From contig PQWQ01000019.1 in NCBI GenBank assembly GCA_002943765.1, forward strand, positions 434,001 to 498,000: a stretch of 64,000 bases of DNA. The letters run 5' to 3'. Made by a program: the position numbers and the translations under genes. Each line of letters begins with the position of its first letter. Positions within the stretch are counted from its first letter, which is position 1. This DNA is from Psoroptes ovis. Lineage: Eukaryota; Arthropoda; Arachnida; Sarcoptiformes; Psoroptidae. The notes below the pieces were generated by a model that ran no database searches, was not told where the DNA came from, and saw only the letters and a list, made by a program, of their open reading frames with translations. Shown in pieces: positions 12,501 to 23,610 of the stretch.

Positions 12501-13781
12501 ACCATTTCACGTAGGAATGGATTCAGTCGTTCGAGTACTTTATTCGTAAACGTATACATTCTGTTAATCAATAATCAATTAAATCAAATCAAATCAATTA
12601 ACCAAATTAAATTCGAATCAAACTCACCGATTTAAACGTTCAATCGTTTCATTAATATGTTTAACATCTTTACTAATTTCAAATGGATAATCATCCGGTA
12701 TGATTCGATCGAAAAAATAGCTTGCCGTACAAATACTATTATATGGTTCACTATTATTATTATTCGCATTACTACCAGTACTATTATCATCACCATCTTC
12801 ATAATAATCATCATAATCATCTTCGTCTTCATCATCTAATTTATTACTTTTCAGCCATTTAGGCTTTTCAATTCGTAATACGGTAAGATCATCATCATCA
12901 ATACTTGTCTTATTATCGTTATTATCATTCGATACATTTGCCATTATCGTCGTAGTTTCATCATTCAACGATTTCGTATCTAAAATGGTTCGAAATATTG
13001 AAATAATCATTTGATTCGGTCTATTTTTTGTTTTGATTCACTTACCATTATTATTAATATTTAGATCAAAATTATTAAATGTACTTGTTTCAACGTTCGA
13101 TGATGATTGATTCAATGTTGTTGATGAGGTTAATGATTGTAATGGCAATGATGATGATGATGATGATGTTGAGGAAATTAAATTCAAATTTAGATCATTT
13201 TGTACATTTTTCGTTGTCGTTGTCGTCGTTGTTGTTGCTGAAGACGTTGTTGAACATATGTTTATATGAGTAATTATTAATAATATCATGAATAATATTG
13301 GTGATGATAATATTGAATTAGATGATGGTAATTTGATTGGCTTCAACAATGATGATGATGATGATGATAATGATGACTTAATTTGATTCGAATGATCCGA
13401 TTTCAATGTATCTTGATTATCGATATCGTTATTATTATTGCTATTATCATCATAACATGATAACGATGATGATGATTGAAATTGGCATTCATTTAAAATA
13501 GCATTATTTTCGATCAATTTTAACCTTGACATTTTATTGATATTATTGTGATTATTTTCGAAAGAGATAAATTTGGCCAATTTTAATGATATCAATACGA
13601 TAGAATTATTATTATTATTATTATTATCTAAATAATTACTATGACTATTATTATCTTTGATTGTTTCAATTATTTTCATTTTCATTTTTGATGAATTATT
13701 ATTGTCATAATTATTGTTGTAATTATAATTATAATTATCATCAAGATAATTATAATTATCACTTATTTCTTCATTTTTCAT
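9529..13781 (-). CDS. NRF-6-type membrane acyltransferase, paralogue 1 (RX10H histidine missing)
   Basis: Member of the nose-resistant-to-fluoxetine (NRF) and acyltransferase-3 family. Ten exons, highest coordinate first: 13781-13046, 12979-12628, 12560-12391, 12330-11980, 11917-11821, 11762-11301, 11233-10990, 10924-10312, 10240-10098, 10014-9529. All junctions are GT-AG and in phase, giving 1217 residues. Residues 1-360 are low complexity, with a hydrophobic segment (ILFMILLIITHINIC) that may be the real signal peptide. The NRF domain spans about 365-560 (ETWAMNFLDASGSVLIGGFQ, GEFDQCLEI, VGLCLPHKC). The multi-span acyltransferase domain follows (GSGPLWHLFDQ, CNLPTVFVSM, AFRPISKLSYGFFL, MHLMIQQPMRN), then a Gln/Asn-rich tail. 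In the first acyltransferase span the RX10H motif reads RLLLIIFFFITN, so Asn replaces His (codons 11438-11473). The start codon is uncertain because an N-terminal Met could be used nearer the signal-like segment. A neighbouring paralogue lies at 19697-23061. Confidence 0.88.
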
Positions 13782-16700
13782 TGTTGTTGCTTTAGTTTAT
13801 TACTGCTTTGTTAATTAATTTTCTTTCGTTTTCTCTTCGTTGATTAATTTTAATTACAATTCAATAATTGAATGATTGGTGTGAAAATTTATTCAAAAAA
13901 ATTAATTCAAAATTTGAAATTCAAAAAAAAAAAAACACAAACAATCGACAATTATGGTCGAAATAGTCAGGATGTTGGTTTTGTTTGTTGTTGTTGTTGT
14001 CGAAATAGTTGGTTATTTGATTGTTGTTTGTTTACAAACATTCGATTTAATTCGATGGCTTAATTTTGTTGATTTTAAAATTATGAATTTCAAAATTTGA
14101 AAAAACAAATTAATTCAACACTATTATCACTCAGCATCAAAATGATCATTGAAATGACTAAAATTTGACAGCTTAAAATCAATGTTTTTCAGTCAAAATC
14201 CACATCATTGAAAATGAATGAATTTCATCATCATCATTGATTGAAACAAGTGAGTTTGTTGAGCAAAAATAGAAAATTAAAATAGAAAAATTAATCAATG
14301 AATTTAAATGATGTATATTAAGTAATAATTATGAAAATATTGATAAAATGATTGAGAAACAACACCTTCAAATGTTTAATTTACATAATTCTTCATTTAT
14401 TTATTTCGAAATTTATTAATACTGACGATGATGATGTTACAATTTGATTCAATTCAATTCGATGAATGAATGAATAAATTGAATGAAGATCAAGTACGTA
14501 AAAAATGTAAGATTTAAAATGTTTTTTTTTTTAATAATTTGTAATATTTTAATATTAGATTTAGATAACATCTACATAACATTGACAATGAATTAATATT
14601 TGAATTTTCCATGGAAAAACTTGAAATTTAGAAATATTTCTTAATCATGAACATTGAAGAAGATAATAATGATAATTAATTCAATTCAGTTGATAATGAA
14701 ATAAATTCATGTGGCAATCTTTGCTTTTGAAAATATCGAAGAAAATAATAAATTCAAAGGTAAAACATCATGTTTATTATTGACGATAACAACGACGATT
14801 ATTTGTAATACTGAAGATATTTAAAGCTTCTGATTTTAATAATCACAATGAATATCATCATTTGATGATATTAATATCATTTCTTTGGAGAAACCTTGAA
14901 CAAGAACTTGAATTTATTTATTCAAACATTCATTTATCATTATCTTGAAGCATCCAAAAAACAAAAATGAATACAATTTTTCTTAAAATAAACAAACAAA
15001 TTGCATCAATCGACGATGATTATTGTGGACATTAAACGATGATTATTGTGGACATCAATCGTTGATGAATGATGGCAATGATAATGGTGATTATCAAGTT
15101 GATAAATTGAAAATTTCAGAGATATTTCAAATACTTCGACAAATATTTCATCGAAATATATCATTCACTCGTATGAAATGAAATGGTAAGTGAATTTGTT
15201 GTTGATATTTGAAGAAATTCAAAGAAAATATCTTTGATCATTCGAAACATTCGTGTTTAATTCGATTCAAAGTTATAATTTTGAATAAGTTTTGAATCTC
15301 AAAATAAACACTCGATGTCCATTGATTCATTGATTATCAATCATCATCATCAACAACCGCTGAATTTCACTGACGACAACTTGTCTTAATTTACAAAAAT
15401 TTTAAAACTAAGAAGCAAAAATTTACAAAAATTGAAAATTATTTATATTTATATACTTTGAATACATGTAAACCTCATCTTAGTATGTGTGGTAATAATA
15501 TAAGTGTATTAGTGCTTGTTTGATTTAGTCAGTGTTTTAGTCAGTCAGTGTGTGTGGATGTGTATTTAAATCTTTAACTCTTCAAATCTTTGAATAATGG
15601 TCAGTGTTTAGTGTGTTTCAGTGTGTTTGTTTGTTGAAGAAATCAATTGATTTGAAATGAAATTAAATGAAATGATTGAAAATGGAATGAAATCAACAAA
15701 ATTATGACAAGTATTTGTATTGAAATATCGTTGAATATTTTTAGCTTTTTTCAAAAACAAAAACACTGAAAAACAAGCTTGAAAATGCTTTGAAAAAATG
15801 TTTCGAAACATGATGGTTGAACACTTGTAGATTTATTATCGTTGAAAAAATATTTTCTTCCACAATTATTATTATCTTTGATAGATTTAAGTCTTATTTT
15901 GTTGTTTTTCAATACGAAATTCAATTCGAAATTCGAATTGGCTAATAATAATAATAATTAGTTAATCAATTTTGTTTCTAAAATGTTTATTTACATCAGA
16001 TCATGTGTTTTTGAATTTTAAATAATTTGTATACATCGTCTTAGATCGCTGAATTGATTGATGATGATGGTCAATGCTGGATGTTAAAATGGTGGATGGT
16101 AAGAGCGATGATGATTGAGTACAAATCGATGGTAGTAAATATTGAAACAATCACAATCGAATGACAGATAACGAGGTTTTTTGAGCAAGAATTTTTTTTT
16201 GATTGATTAATTTGTTTACTTTCACTGATCAAAATTCCAGTGAAATTCCTGTGAAATTCAATGGAAATTTGATAAATTAAGCAATTATCACATCAAATAA
16301 TAGCTGATGACCATTCTTTCATCAATAGCTGAGGTCGAAATTGCATAAATATTGCACTTGTTGCATTGTTCTTTGAACAATTTGAAATGGAATAATTGAT
16401 TGAAACAGCAGGCACTTTGGTAGATTTAAATTGATTTCACACTGATTAATTCTGATTGAGAGGTACACGATTCTAAAATATTTCATTGATTCATTTCATT
16501 TCTCATTGATTTGCATAATTTTTGATTGTTTTCAAATGGACAGTGGCAGCAGCAGCAATAAATTGAAATCGAATTGACATTGAATTGAATCATCAATTCA
16601 ATTTTGAAAATTATCAGATTTCAAATAAAATAAAACAAATAAATAAATGTAAAATGATCATAAAAATTTTATTTTTGATTGAAAATAATCATAAATTATT

Positions 16701-17239
16701 ATTATTATTATTATACGATTTCATAGACATTCACATTCAATTTCATAGACTTTCAATTTAGAAATATAAATATTTTGAAATTTCTTGATTCATTTTCATT
16801 TTCATTCATTTTGATTCATTCATCGAGTTTGATTATTTCATTTCTGTTTGTTTGTTTCCATCTGAAACCTGTTGCCATTTGCCGTTTCGGCTCTGTCGAA
16901 ACATGCATATAAGATGCTGTTAAGACGCTTTCAATTTTTTGATTTTCTCGCAATGAAAATCAAAATCTAAGAAAACAACAACACAAACTTTGGCTTTAAC
17001 TGAACATAAAATTTTGAACAAGTTCAATGTCAATCGTAAATAATAATCAAAGAAATATTTTTTTTATTTAAGCAATGGCCAAAATAGTAAAAATACCATA
17101 AATTTTATCTTCGAACGACAAATGTGAAAATAAATAAATAAATTTGTCCCGAAAATATATATTTCGAGCCGCTACGGCTGCAGCAGCCATTGATTATCAT
17201 CATTGTTTATCGTTTGTTGTTTATCCTATTTTCCTATTT

Positions 17240-17984
17240 ATTTTTGAATCGAGTTTGTTTCGATCGATGAAAATAACTTCGATCTGGAAAAATATGTTTC
17301 GTAGATGAACCGAGAGAGAAATCAGAGAAATTATGATCATTTTCTCCCTAAAATACGTGCAAAATATCACATGATTTTTCGGTGGAATATTTTGACATTT
17401 ATTTTCTTCGAGAAAAATAAAAAACAGAAGCTTGCCGAAACTCGAAGCTTTGAAAATACATTGATTCAATGATATTCAAGAGATTTGATTGAGAAATGAT
17501 CACAAAATGGAGAGAAATCGCACTGTCTATTTGTCGTATGTGCAATCATCGAATGCGATCCAATCATATTTGGAGCAAAGACACATATGGCAACAGTCAA
17601 ATAGAAAAACGAGTCATCGATTTGTACGATTTATGTTTGTGTTTTTAAGGCCCAATGGAGAAATCTGGAAAAGTCTTTGGATCGAATTGCATCAGTGTCT
17701 CTTGTCTTGTCAATGAATGAATTCAACTCTTTGATTTTAAAAATAATTTTCTACGTGTTTTTATACACGAGTTTCTACATGTTCCACAATCTATTTCAAT
17801 TATGAAATGATGAAATGATTCAAATTTCGATTCATTTGATTGATCCGTCGATTCATTGATTGTAACAATTACAGGTATCAATGATAAATGTCTAAAAATG
17901 GCTTTAAAACTTGAAGATTCCAATGGCGATCACTTTCGTGGCTTTGAATTTGAAGTACCTTCCGAATTTCAATTGCATTCACGA
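17240..17984 (+). pseudogene. Candidate gene relic with in-frame stops and frameshifts
   Basis: The plus strand carries coding-like segments without low complexity, unlike the surrounding spacer. One frame reads IEFVSIDENNFDLEKYVS, hits TAG at 17306, and continues MNRERNQRNYDHFLPKIRAK and onward to a TGA near 17470. A second frame starts at 17496 (MITKWREIALSICRMCNHRM) and runs to TAA near 17650. A third frame continues KAQWRNLEKSLDRIASVSLV. Further on, after an acceptor-like CAG, comes DKCLKMALKLEDSNGDHF and a stop near 17984. Mixed, charged amino-acid composition over three shifted frames fits a decayed gene or an exon set with very small introns. I do not recognise the family, and it could be coincidence. 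Confidence 0.35.
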
Positions 17985-18334
17985 TGAATTTTTGAACCAA
18001 ATGATCATCAATCAAATAATGACAAGGTAAATTCAATCAATAATGATGATGATCATCATCATCATTATTCAATGATTTCCATTGATTGTTTACTTATTTA
18101 AGGAGTTATTATCATTTTGATGAACACTTTTAATATTTCTTATGTAAATAAATCAGTAATAAATCGATTTGAACGGTAGGAAACCATTACCATTGGTCAT
18201 GTATTTCAATTGAAATTATTCAATTGAATGAAATATGATTGATTTATGATTTACTTTCTCCATTGAAATTCAATATCGATTCAATATCGATTCAATTGAA
18301 TACTTGTTCATTGTCAAGCATTTGTTTGGAAATA

Positions 18335-18416
18335 TTAGGTTGTCCGAAAAGTTTTTGCCTTTTTTTGAGTGAAAAAAAAAATTTAAAAAACGGCAAGAAC
18401 TTATGGGACAACCTAA
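18335..18416 (+). mobile_element. Mariner-type MITE, copy 4 (diverged interior)
   Basis: The termini match the family (TTAGGTTGTCCGAAAAGTTT and ACTTATGGGACAACCTAA) and TA flanks both ends, but the middle is a poly-A-rich stretch unlike the main subfamily. It lies about 0.3 kb from another copy at 18707-18788. Confidence 0.82.
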
Positions 18417-18706
18417 TACAAACATCTTATGATCATGATTGATTAATCAAAACATGGTACATTTTAAAAAAATTCAAAATTCTTCAGAAAAAATTATTCA
18501 AATTTATTAAATTAGCATTGAAATGTCTTGAAATTTTCTTGGAAAAACTTAATCGAAACCAATCAATGAAATTACCTGGATAATCATTTCGATCATTTTC
18601 GATTGATTGTTTTTCTTTGAATTTGAAAGCAATCGAATCTAAGAATAATCTTCAAAATTATCTTTAAAGATTCGACCACTCAACAAGTTCTTTCGATTCG
18701 ATTCTA

Positions 18707-18788
18707 TTACGTTGTCCGAAAAGTTTTTACCGGTTATTGCCGTAGAAAGTAATCAAAAAAATCGACGAGAACTTTTCGGACAACCTAA
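18707..18788 (+). mobile_element. Mariner-type MITE, copy 5 (second subfamily)
   Basis: Left terminus TTACGTTGTCCGAAAAGTTT has one change; right terminus AACTTTTCGGACAACCTAA is intact, with TA on both sides. The interior (TACCGGTTATTGCCGTAGAAA) groups it with the copies at 43093, 45526 and 56473 rather than with the main subfamily. It ends 17 bases before the stop codon of the open frame at 18805. Confidence 0.85.
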
Positions 18789-18804
18789 TATTATTACTGT
18801 TCTA

Positions 18805-19524
18805 TTACTGATAATACGACAGTGATCGACGTCTTTGACGGCGAAAATTGGCATTGTAAACATTCGATTGATGAGGATATTGATGATGATGATGGTGTTG
18901 TGGATGGTGCTGATGGTGTTGTTGGTGATAATGATGATAATAATATCGATGACGATCACTACAATTAGCTTCGAATAGATTCACTTGTGGTAATGTCAAC
19001 TTCAAATCATTGATTTCAATTTCAATCATTTGATGTGATAATGATAATGAATGGGAGTTATTTTGATTATTCGAATCATTCGAATTATCGTTCGAACGTT
19101 GCTGCTGCCGCTGTTGCTGCTGATGATTCGATATCGTTAATCGTGATATCGATGTTTGCATTGGCCACATTGTTGACGATTGTTGATGGTGATTATGTCC
19201 AACATTCGTTGCCGCTGCGGCTGCGGCTGCCGCTGATGATGCCGTTGTTGTAACATTTCTCAAATATTTCAATGATAATCGCTGATGATGTTCGCTTTGA
19301 TTTTGTAAATATGATGAAAAATTTTTCCGACAACGTATTACATCGTTGATATCATCGCCATAATCATCATTATGGCCATCGTCATGGCCATCTTCGCTGA
19401 TGACAATGTTATAATTGTCATCACCATTGTTACCACGATTGTGGCTATTTACATCGATATAACCGGTAATATGACTGTTATTGGCCATAGGACTTGTATT
19501 GTTTGTGCTTGTCATTGCAGCAAT
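18805..19524 (-). CDS. Low-complexity open frame; possible alternative last exon of the adjacent acyltransferase
   Basis: An open frame of 240 codons with the composition of real proteins of this genome (poly-Ala, Gln, His, Asn, Asp) and a less repetitive core (RCRKNFSSYLQNQSEHHQRL, then LSLKYLRN). It could start at the ATG at 19515 as a 236-residue protein. Alternatively an acceptor (ACACAG) just before 19524 lets it continue in phase from the acyltransferase upstream on the same strand, either from its penultimate exon (phase 0) or from a weak GT near the end of its last exon. The acyltransferase paralogue at 9529 also ends in a long hydrophilic tail, which favours a C-terminal tail. No domain was recognised. 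Confidence 0.45.
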   Translation of the reverse strand: MAAMTSTNNTSPMANNSHITGYIDVNSHNRGNNGDDNYNIVISEDGHDDGHNDDYGDDINDVIRCRKNFSSYLQNQSEHHQRLSLKYLRNVTTTASSAAAAAAAATNVGHNHHQQSSTMWPMQTSISRLTISNHQQQQRQQQRSNDNSNDSNNQNNSHSLSLSHQMIEIEINDLKLTLPQVNLFEANCSDRHRYYYHHYHQQHHQHHPQHHHHHQYPHQSNVYNANFRRQRRRSLSYYQ

Positions 19525-19696
19525 CTGTGTTTGTGTTTACATTATAATTTGACAAGTTTTTCAAATAATAATTCGAATAGGGATATAAATAGACATATGG
19601 TCAGCCGATTTGGTGATGAATAAATGATTGATGGACATGGAAATACAAAGAAATATTTTTAAATATGAGAAAATATGTCAAGTTGAAATATTAAAT

Positions 19697-22600
19697 TTAA
19701 ATATAAATACAAACATTTAATACAATCATTGTGGTAAAATTATTGAATGGCCGTTCGATGAATACGTAGAAAATTGTTGCCATTATTGATGTTTGTATGA
19801 AATCGATCAATATGAATTCAAACTTGATTCAAATTTATTGGTCCAAAGCAGAAAGCAAGACGTATGAGGCATAGGGTTGAAAAGGGTAAGGCGTATGAGG
19901 CATCGTAAAGGTTGAAAAGGGGAAGACGGGTGATGCATTCGAAAGGGTTGAAAAGGGTTGAGGCATTCAAAAGGGTTTGAACAAGGGTGGTCAATACAGG
20001 CATTGAGAGTGGGAGTGGAAGTGGGAGTGATGAAGGCAGTAGGTGGTGGAGGGTGTGACAGGGAAGATAAAAACCAATTAGTAATCGATTTAAATTAATT
20101 ATAATTAGTTAATTACTTACCAGTAATTTATCGGTCATCACATATGTATCCCGAACGGTAAATAAACGATGTGATAATGGCAAAAAATGAAGTAAATATA
20201 TGCCAAATGTCAAGCGGGAAAGGTATTGAAATATACGGATTGAAAATATTTTTTCGATTATGACTATTGGTGATGAATAAGACCCAATCAATTAATGGTT
20301 AGATTGATACAACATCAAAGACTCAAAGACGATACTCACTTGCTTGACCAATACAAAGTTCATACAGGATCCAAGCGATCGACACGCAGCCAATCAGCTT
20401 GCCGAGTGAAAACCACAGCAATATCGATGTACGGGATGGTGCCAGATTCTTCATATGCAGCGTCATGAACCAATAAATGGACATGACCAGCCCAACGATC
20501 GATAGGAGCCATAATATTTTACGAAATAAATGATTTTCAAATAATTCGATTATCGAATTACTATTTGATTTCTTGGTGTTTTTATCCGAATTTCTTTTAC
20601 TGCTGTTTGCATCAAGAATTTGTCTTTGTATGATCATAAATCCAATCATAATACCAAGGAAAAAACTAATCAAATATTGATTAATACCCATATGATAAGC
20701 GACAAATGAATGTGTCAATTCTTCCAACGACGAAAGTAATGGTCCATCCATATATGTACGTTGTCCGAATAAATGATCGGGTAATATGCTTGTATAACAG
20801 CCTAATAATATCATCATGATGTTCAGTATAATCCCAAATCGTCGATAATGATACAGGGCCAGGATAAATATCGGTCCAATTATTTGCAATTGAAACAGGG
20901 CCGATAAAAACCATGTCGGTGGATTACAGATGGCAAATTTTTGATCAAAATTAAATATATTTTCATTACTACGTATACGATAATTGCTTAGAAAGGTAAA
21001 ACTAGATAGTAAACTATCGAAATCTTTGCAAGTATTAATCAACATTTTCATGCCCATATTCCATAGTGGGCCATCACCTGATAATGAAAATAACCAAAAC
21101 AACTGGACAATGAAAAACATTGGAATCGAATATTTGAGCCATAAACGAATGATGAATATCAGATAATTAAATCGGCCCCGGTTGATGGCCAGTTTTCGAA
21201 GCAAACTATATGATAATAGCAGGCCACTACATGGAAATAAATGGAAACAGAAGGTCATCAATTAATCATTCAAAACCACCTTAGAATAAAGGGTGAATGG
21301 GGTTACCTGATCAAAAACATTGTATCAATAATCAATATGTTTCGAGCAAAAAAATATCGGTTATAATCATACGCTTTGGTTATGACTGAATTCAGAATTC
21401 TTTTAAATGACATAAATGTCATAAATGGTGGAAATAGAAACATATGATCAACGCATACATTGATGACCAAAAACAGCCGAAGACAATCTAAACATTTGAA
21501 ACGTGTTACGATTACATTGTTCTTGCATTTCTTCTCAGATTGATCAGTGTTATGATCGCTGGATTTACCATTGTTGTTGTTGTTGTTGTCATAAATGAAA
21601 TCAAACAATGAATTTACATTGATTATAATGGAAAAACATTGAATACATTCGATTAGTTTAATATTTTTGGATAATTTTTCAAAAAACAGAATTAAATCTA
21701 AATTTTTCAATTGTTTTATCTGTTTTTTACGTTTATCAATAATAATCAAGCCTAAATGTAGCAGGGTACATGTTATATTTACGATAATAATCATTGATAT
21801 TGTGATTCTGGAGTAATTTAAATCAATGAAACAATTAATTAATCAAGAAATTAATAAAAAATTAGGTTGTCCGAAAAGTTCATTCGCCTTGATCAATAGA
21901 AAATCAATAGAGTTGCCGATGAAAATCGGCCAAAACTTTTCGGACAACCTGATAAATAAAGACTCACATGGCCGATAATTCATAATAATCATATTGTTTA
22001 GCCACCATTGATTTTTTATCATAACAATCAGGTTCCAATTCGATGGGTAGATTGAATATCGGGTAAATTACTGCGGGGAAAACAAGAGTAAAGGTCAAAT
22101 CAAAAGGGTTTATCATACAAATTTGAATAATGATCATACATTCATTCAATAATAATTCAAATTCATTCGATGTACACTGGCTCGGGAAGCAAATACCTAA
22201 ACGAAGTAATGTACCACGTTGATTATTTAGCTTCTCGATCAATTTATAACGTGTTAAATAATTATCCAAATTATACAGACGTAAAAAATTGATTAAATAA
22301 TCAAAATGTTTTTGTCCATATAATTGTTGTTGTTGATTATGATGATTAATCGTCGATAATGGTGGATATGGCAATATGAACTTGGCTAAACAATATCGGC
22401 CATTTATGATCATAGGCGATTCATCATTCGACATCGGATAACCATAATCATCATCGCCTGTATCATGTTCAATCTCTACACATTCATCATATTCACCGAA
22501 ATGTGCAAATGAACCTTCGGCTATGCCCGTAGGGAATTTGCCGAGAGCATCCAAGACTATTGATGATCATCAAAATCGAATTAATCAAATTTTCAAAATT

Positions 22601-23061
22601 CGAAATTCGAATCTTCAAAACATACATTTCAATGCCCATATCTGACGATCAGCTACACCATTTTTCACTTTGATCAATGACATCAAACAGTTATCACTGA
22701 TATTGGTATGAACAATGATATTCGATAATATTGTCATTTGTTTCTGGTCAATTTCCAAATCGATAATTGTTTCAATTATCCGTATAAGATTATCAACAAT
22801 AATCATTGTATCATTGAAATCGCTGACCATCTTTACCACTGGTTTTGATTTATTTTGTTCATACAAATTATTCAGATAATGAAATACATCAATTGATTGA
22901 GATGATTGATTACAATGATTGAAATTCGAATGATCATGGACATCGTAGTCATCGTAATCGTCGTAATCAATGATCATATCAGTTCGATTATTATGATGAT
23001 TCGATCCATTTACGATGACTAGTTCGGCAATCAAAAGCAAGAAAATTAAAATTTTGGCCAT
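19697..23061 (-). CDS. NRF-6-type membrane acyltransferase, paralogue 2
   Basis: Second member of the NRF/acyltransferase-3 family. Seven exons, highest coordinate first: 23061-22626, 22556-22119, 22070-21968, 21807-21307, 21226-20340, 20263-20121, 19822-19697; all in phase, 877 residues. The chosen ATG opens a clear signal peptide (MAKILIFLLLIAELVIVNGS); in-frame Mets at 23082 and 23115 are alternatives. The NRF domain covers about 115-290 (WALKFLDALGKFPTGIAEGS, GEYDECVEI, RLGICFPSQC). The first acyltransferase span has the complete RX10H motif, RLFLVINVCVDH (codons 21444-21479, about residues 436-447). Later come SGDGPLWNMGMK, CNPPTWFLSALFQLQ, YLSRLTFGIYLLH and the family-typical FYVFIERPFNNF. 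The 143-bp penultimate exon has the same length and phases as in the paralogue at 9529, which shows shared descent. Intron 3 holds a MITE and the last intron holds a purine-rich repeat. Confidence 0.9.
19855..20065. repeat. Degenerate purine-rich repeat in the last intron
   Basis: The plus strand reads as variants of GTTGAAAAGGG and GAGGCATTC repeated irregularly, followed by GGGAGTGGAAGTGGGAGTG. It is strikingly G-rich for this AT-rich window and has almost all its G on one strand. It fills most of the 298-bp intron between the last two exons of the acyltransferase at 19697-23061, so the pre-mRNA carries the pyrimidine-rich complement. Confidence 0.7.
21862..21952 (+). mobile_element. Mariner-type MITE, copy 6, in an acyltransferase intron
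   Basis: A 91-bp element with termini TTAGGTTGTCCGAAAAGTT and AACTTTTCGGACAACCTGA. It is longer than its relatives through a duplicated AAATCAATAGA-type stretch in the middle. It sits inside intron 3 of the acyltransferase at 19697-23061, ending 15 bases from the donor side exon. This is the only copy clearly inside a transcription unit. Confidence 0.85.
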
Positions 23062-23195
23062 TTTGAATCGTTGGAAATCCATGTGACAGGTAAATACAAA
23101 GTATTTTTTGAACAATCAAATTCAATTGGTGAAAATCAGACGCAGCAAATTGCGATTTACTCAAATCGAATCGATTAAATGAAAATACGTATGTA

Positions 23196-23276
23196 TTAGG
23201 TTGTCCGAAAAGTTTATTCCGCTTAATCAATCAAAGTTGCTCATGAACATCGGCCAAAACTTTCGGGACAACCTGT
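23196..23276 (+). mobile_element. Mariner-type MITE, copy 7
   Basis: Main-subfamily copy with an intact left terminus after TA and a right terminus reading TTTCGGGACAACCTGT before TA. The interior TTCCGCTTAATC and GTTGCTCATGAACATCGGCC match the reference copy at 783. Confidence 0.83.
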
Positions 23277-23502
23277 TATATTTGATTTTGAGGAAAAATT
23301 TTTGAGAAATCGATCGGTTCGAATCGATAACAGATTAACCATAGACATTAAACATGTTTATACATGATTAATGTCGGAATTAATTCGAATTCAATTTTTT
23401 AAATTTTATTTTAAAATTTTTTAAAGAAAAAAAAATCAATTAATCATCTCTCTCAATACAAATAAACTGTCAATAAGTCAAATATAATAAAATTCATTTA
23501 AA

Positions 23503-23584
23503 ATAGGTTGTCCGAAAAGTTTTGGCGTATAAATCAATACGATTTTCATTCAAAAATCGGCAAAAATTTTCCGGACAACCCATT
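23503..23584. mobile_element. Mariner-type MITE, copy 8 (worn ends)
   Basis: Recognisable by TAGGTTGTCCGAAAAGTTTT at the left and AAATTTTCCGGACAACCC at the right. The outermost bases have changed and the interior is a diverged AATACGATTTTCATTCAAAAA stretch. Its orientation is uncertain. Its right end is about 27 bp from the stop codon of the neighbouring gene. Confidence 0.75.
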
Positions 23585-23610
23585 ATATTCTTCCAATCTT
23601 ATCCAATATT

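Larger units (their letters stand above)
13782..18804. other. 5-kb spacer between the two acyltransferase genes
   Basis: No intact gene was found. It should contain the promoter of the acyltransferase at 9529-13781. It holds a small direct repeat near 15011-15057, several AT and ATTG-rich stretches, a coding-like but broken segment at 17240-17984 (listed separately), and MITE copies at 18335-18416 and 18707-18788. Confidence 0.5.
23062..23610. other. Spacer with two MITEs between acyltransferase 2 and the next gene
   Basis: This is the promoter side of the acyltransferase and the 3' end of the gene that stops at 23611, both on the minus strand. It holds MITE copies at 23196-23276 and 23503-23584 only 226 bp apart. 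No coding exon was seen. Confidence 0.6.

Noticed and set aside
17489..17716. 75-codon plus-strand frame as an intact gene
   Set aside because: The neighbouring frames in the same stretch carry the more protein-like sequence, so this frame is better explained as a shadow inside a broken relic.
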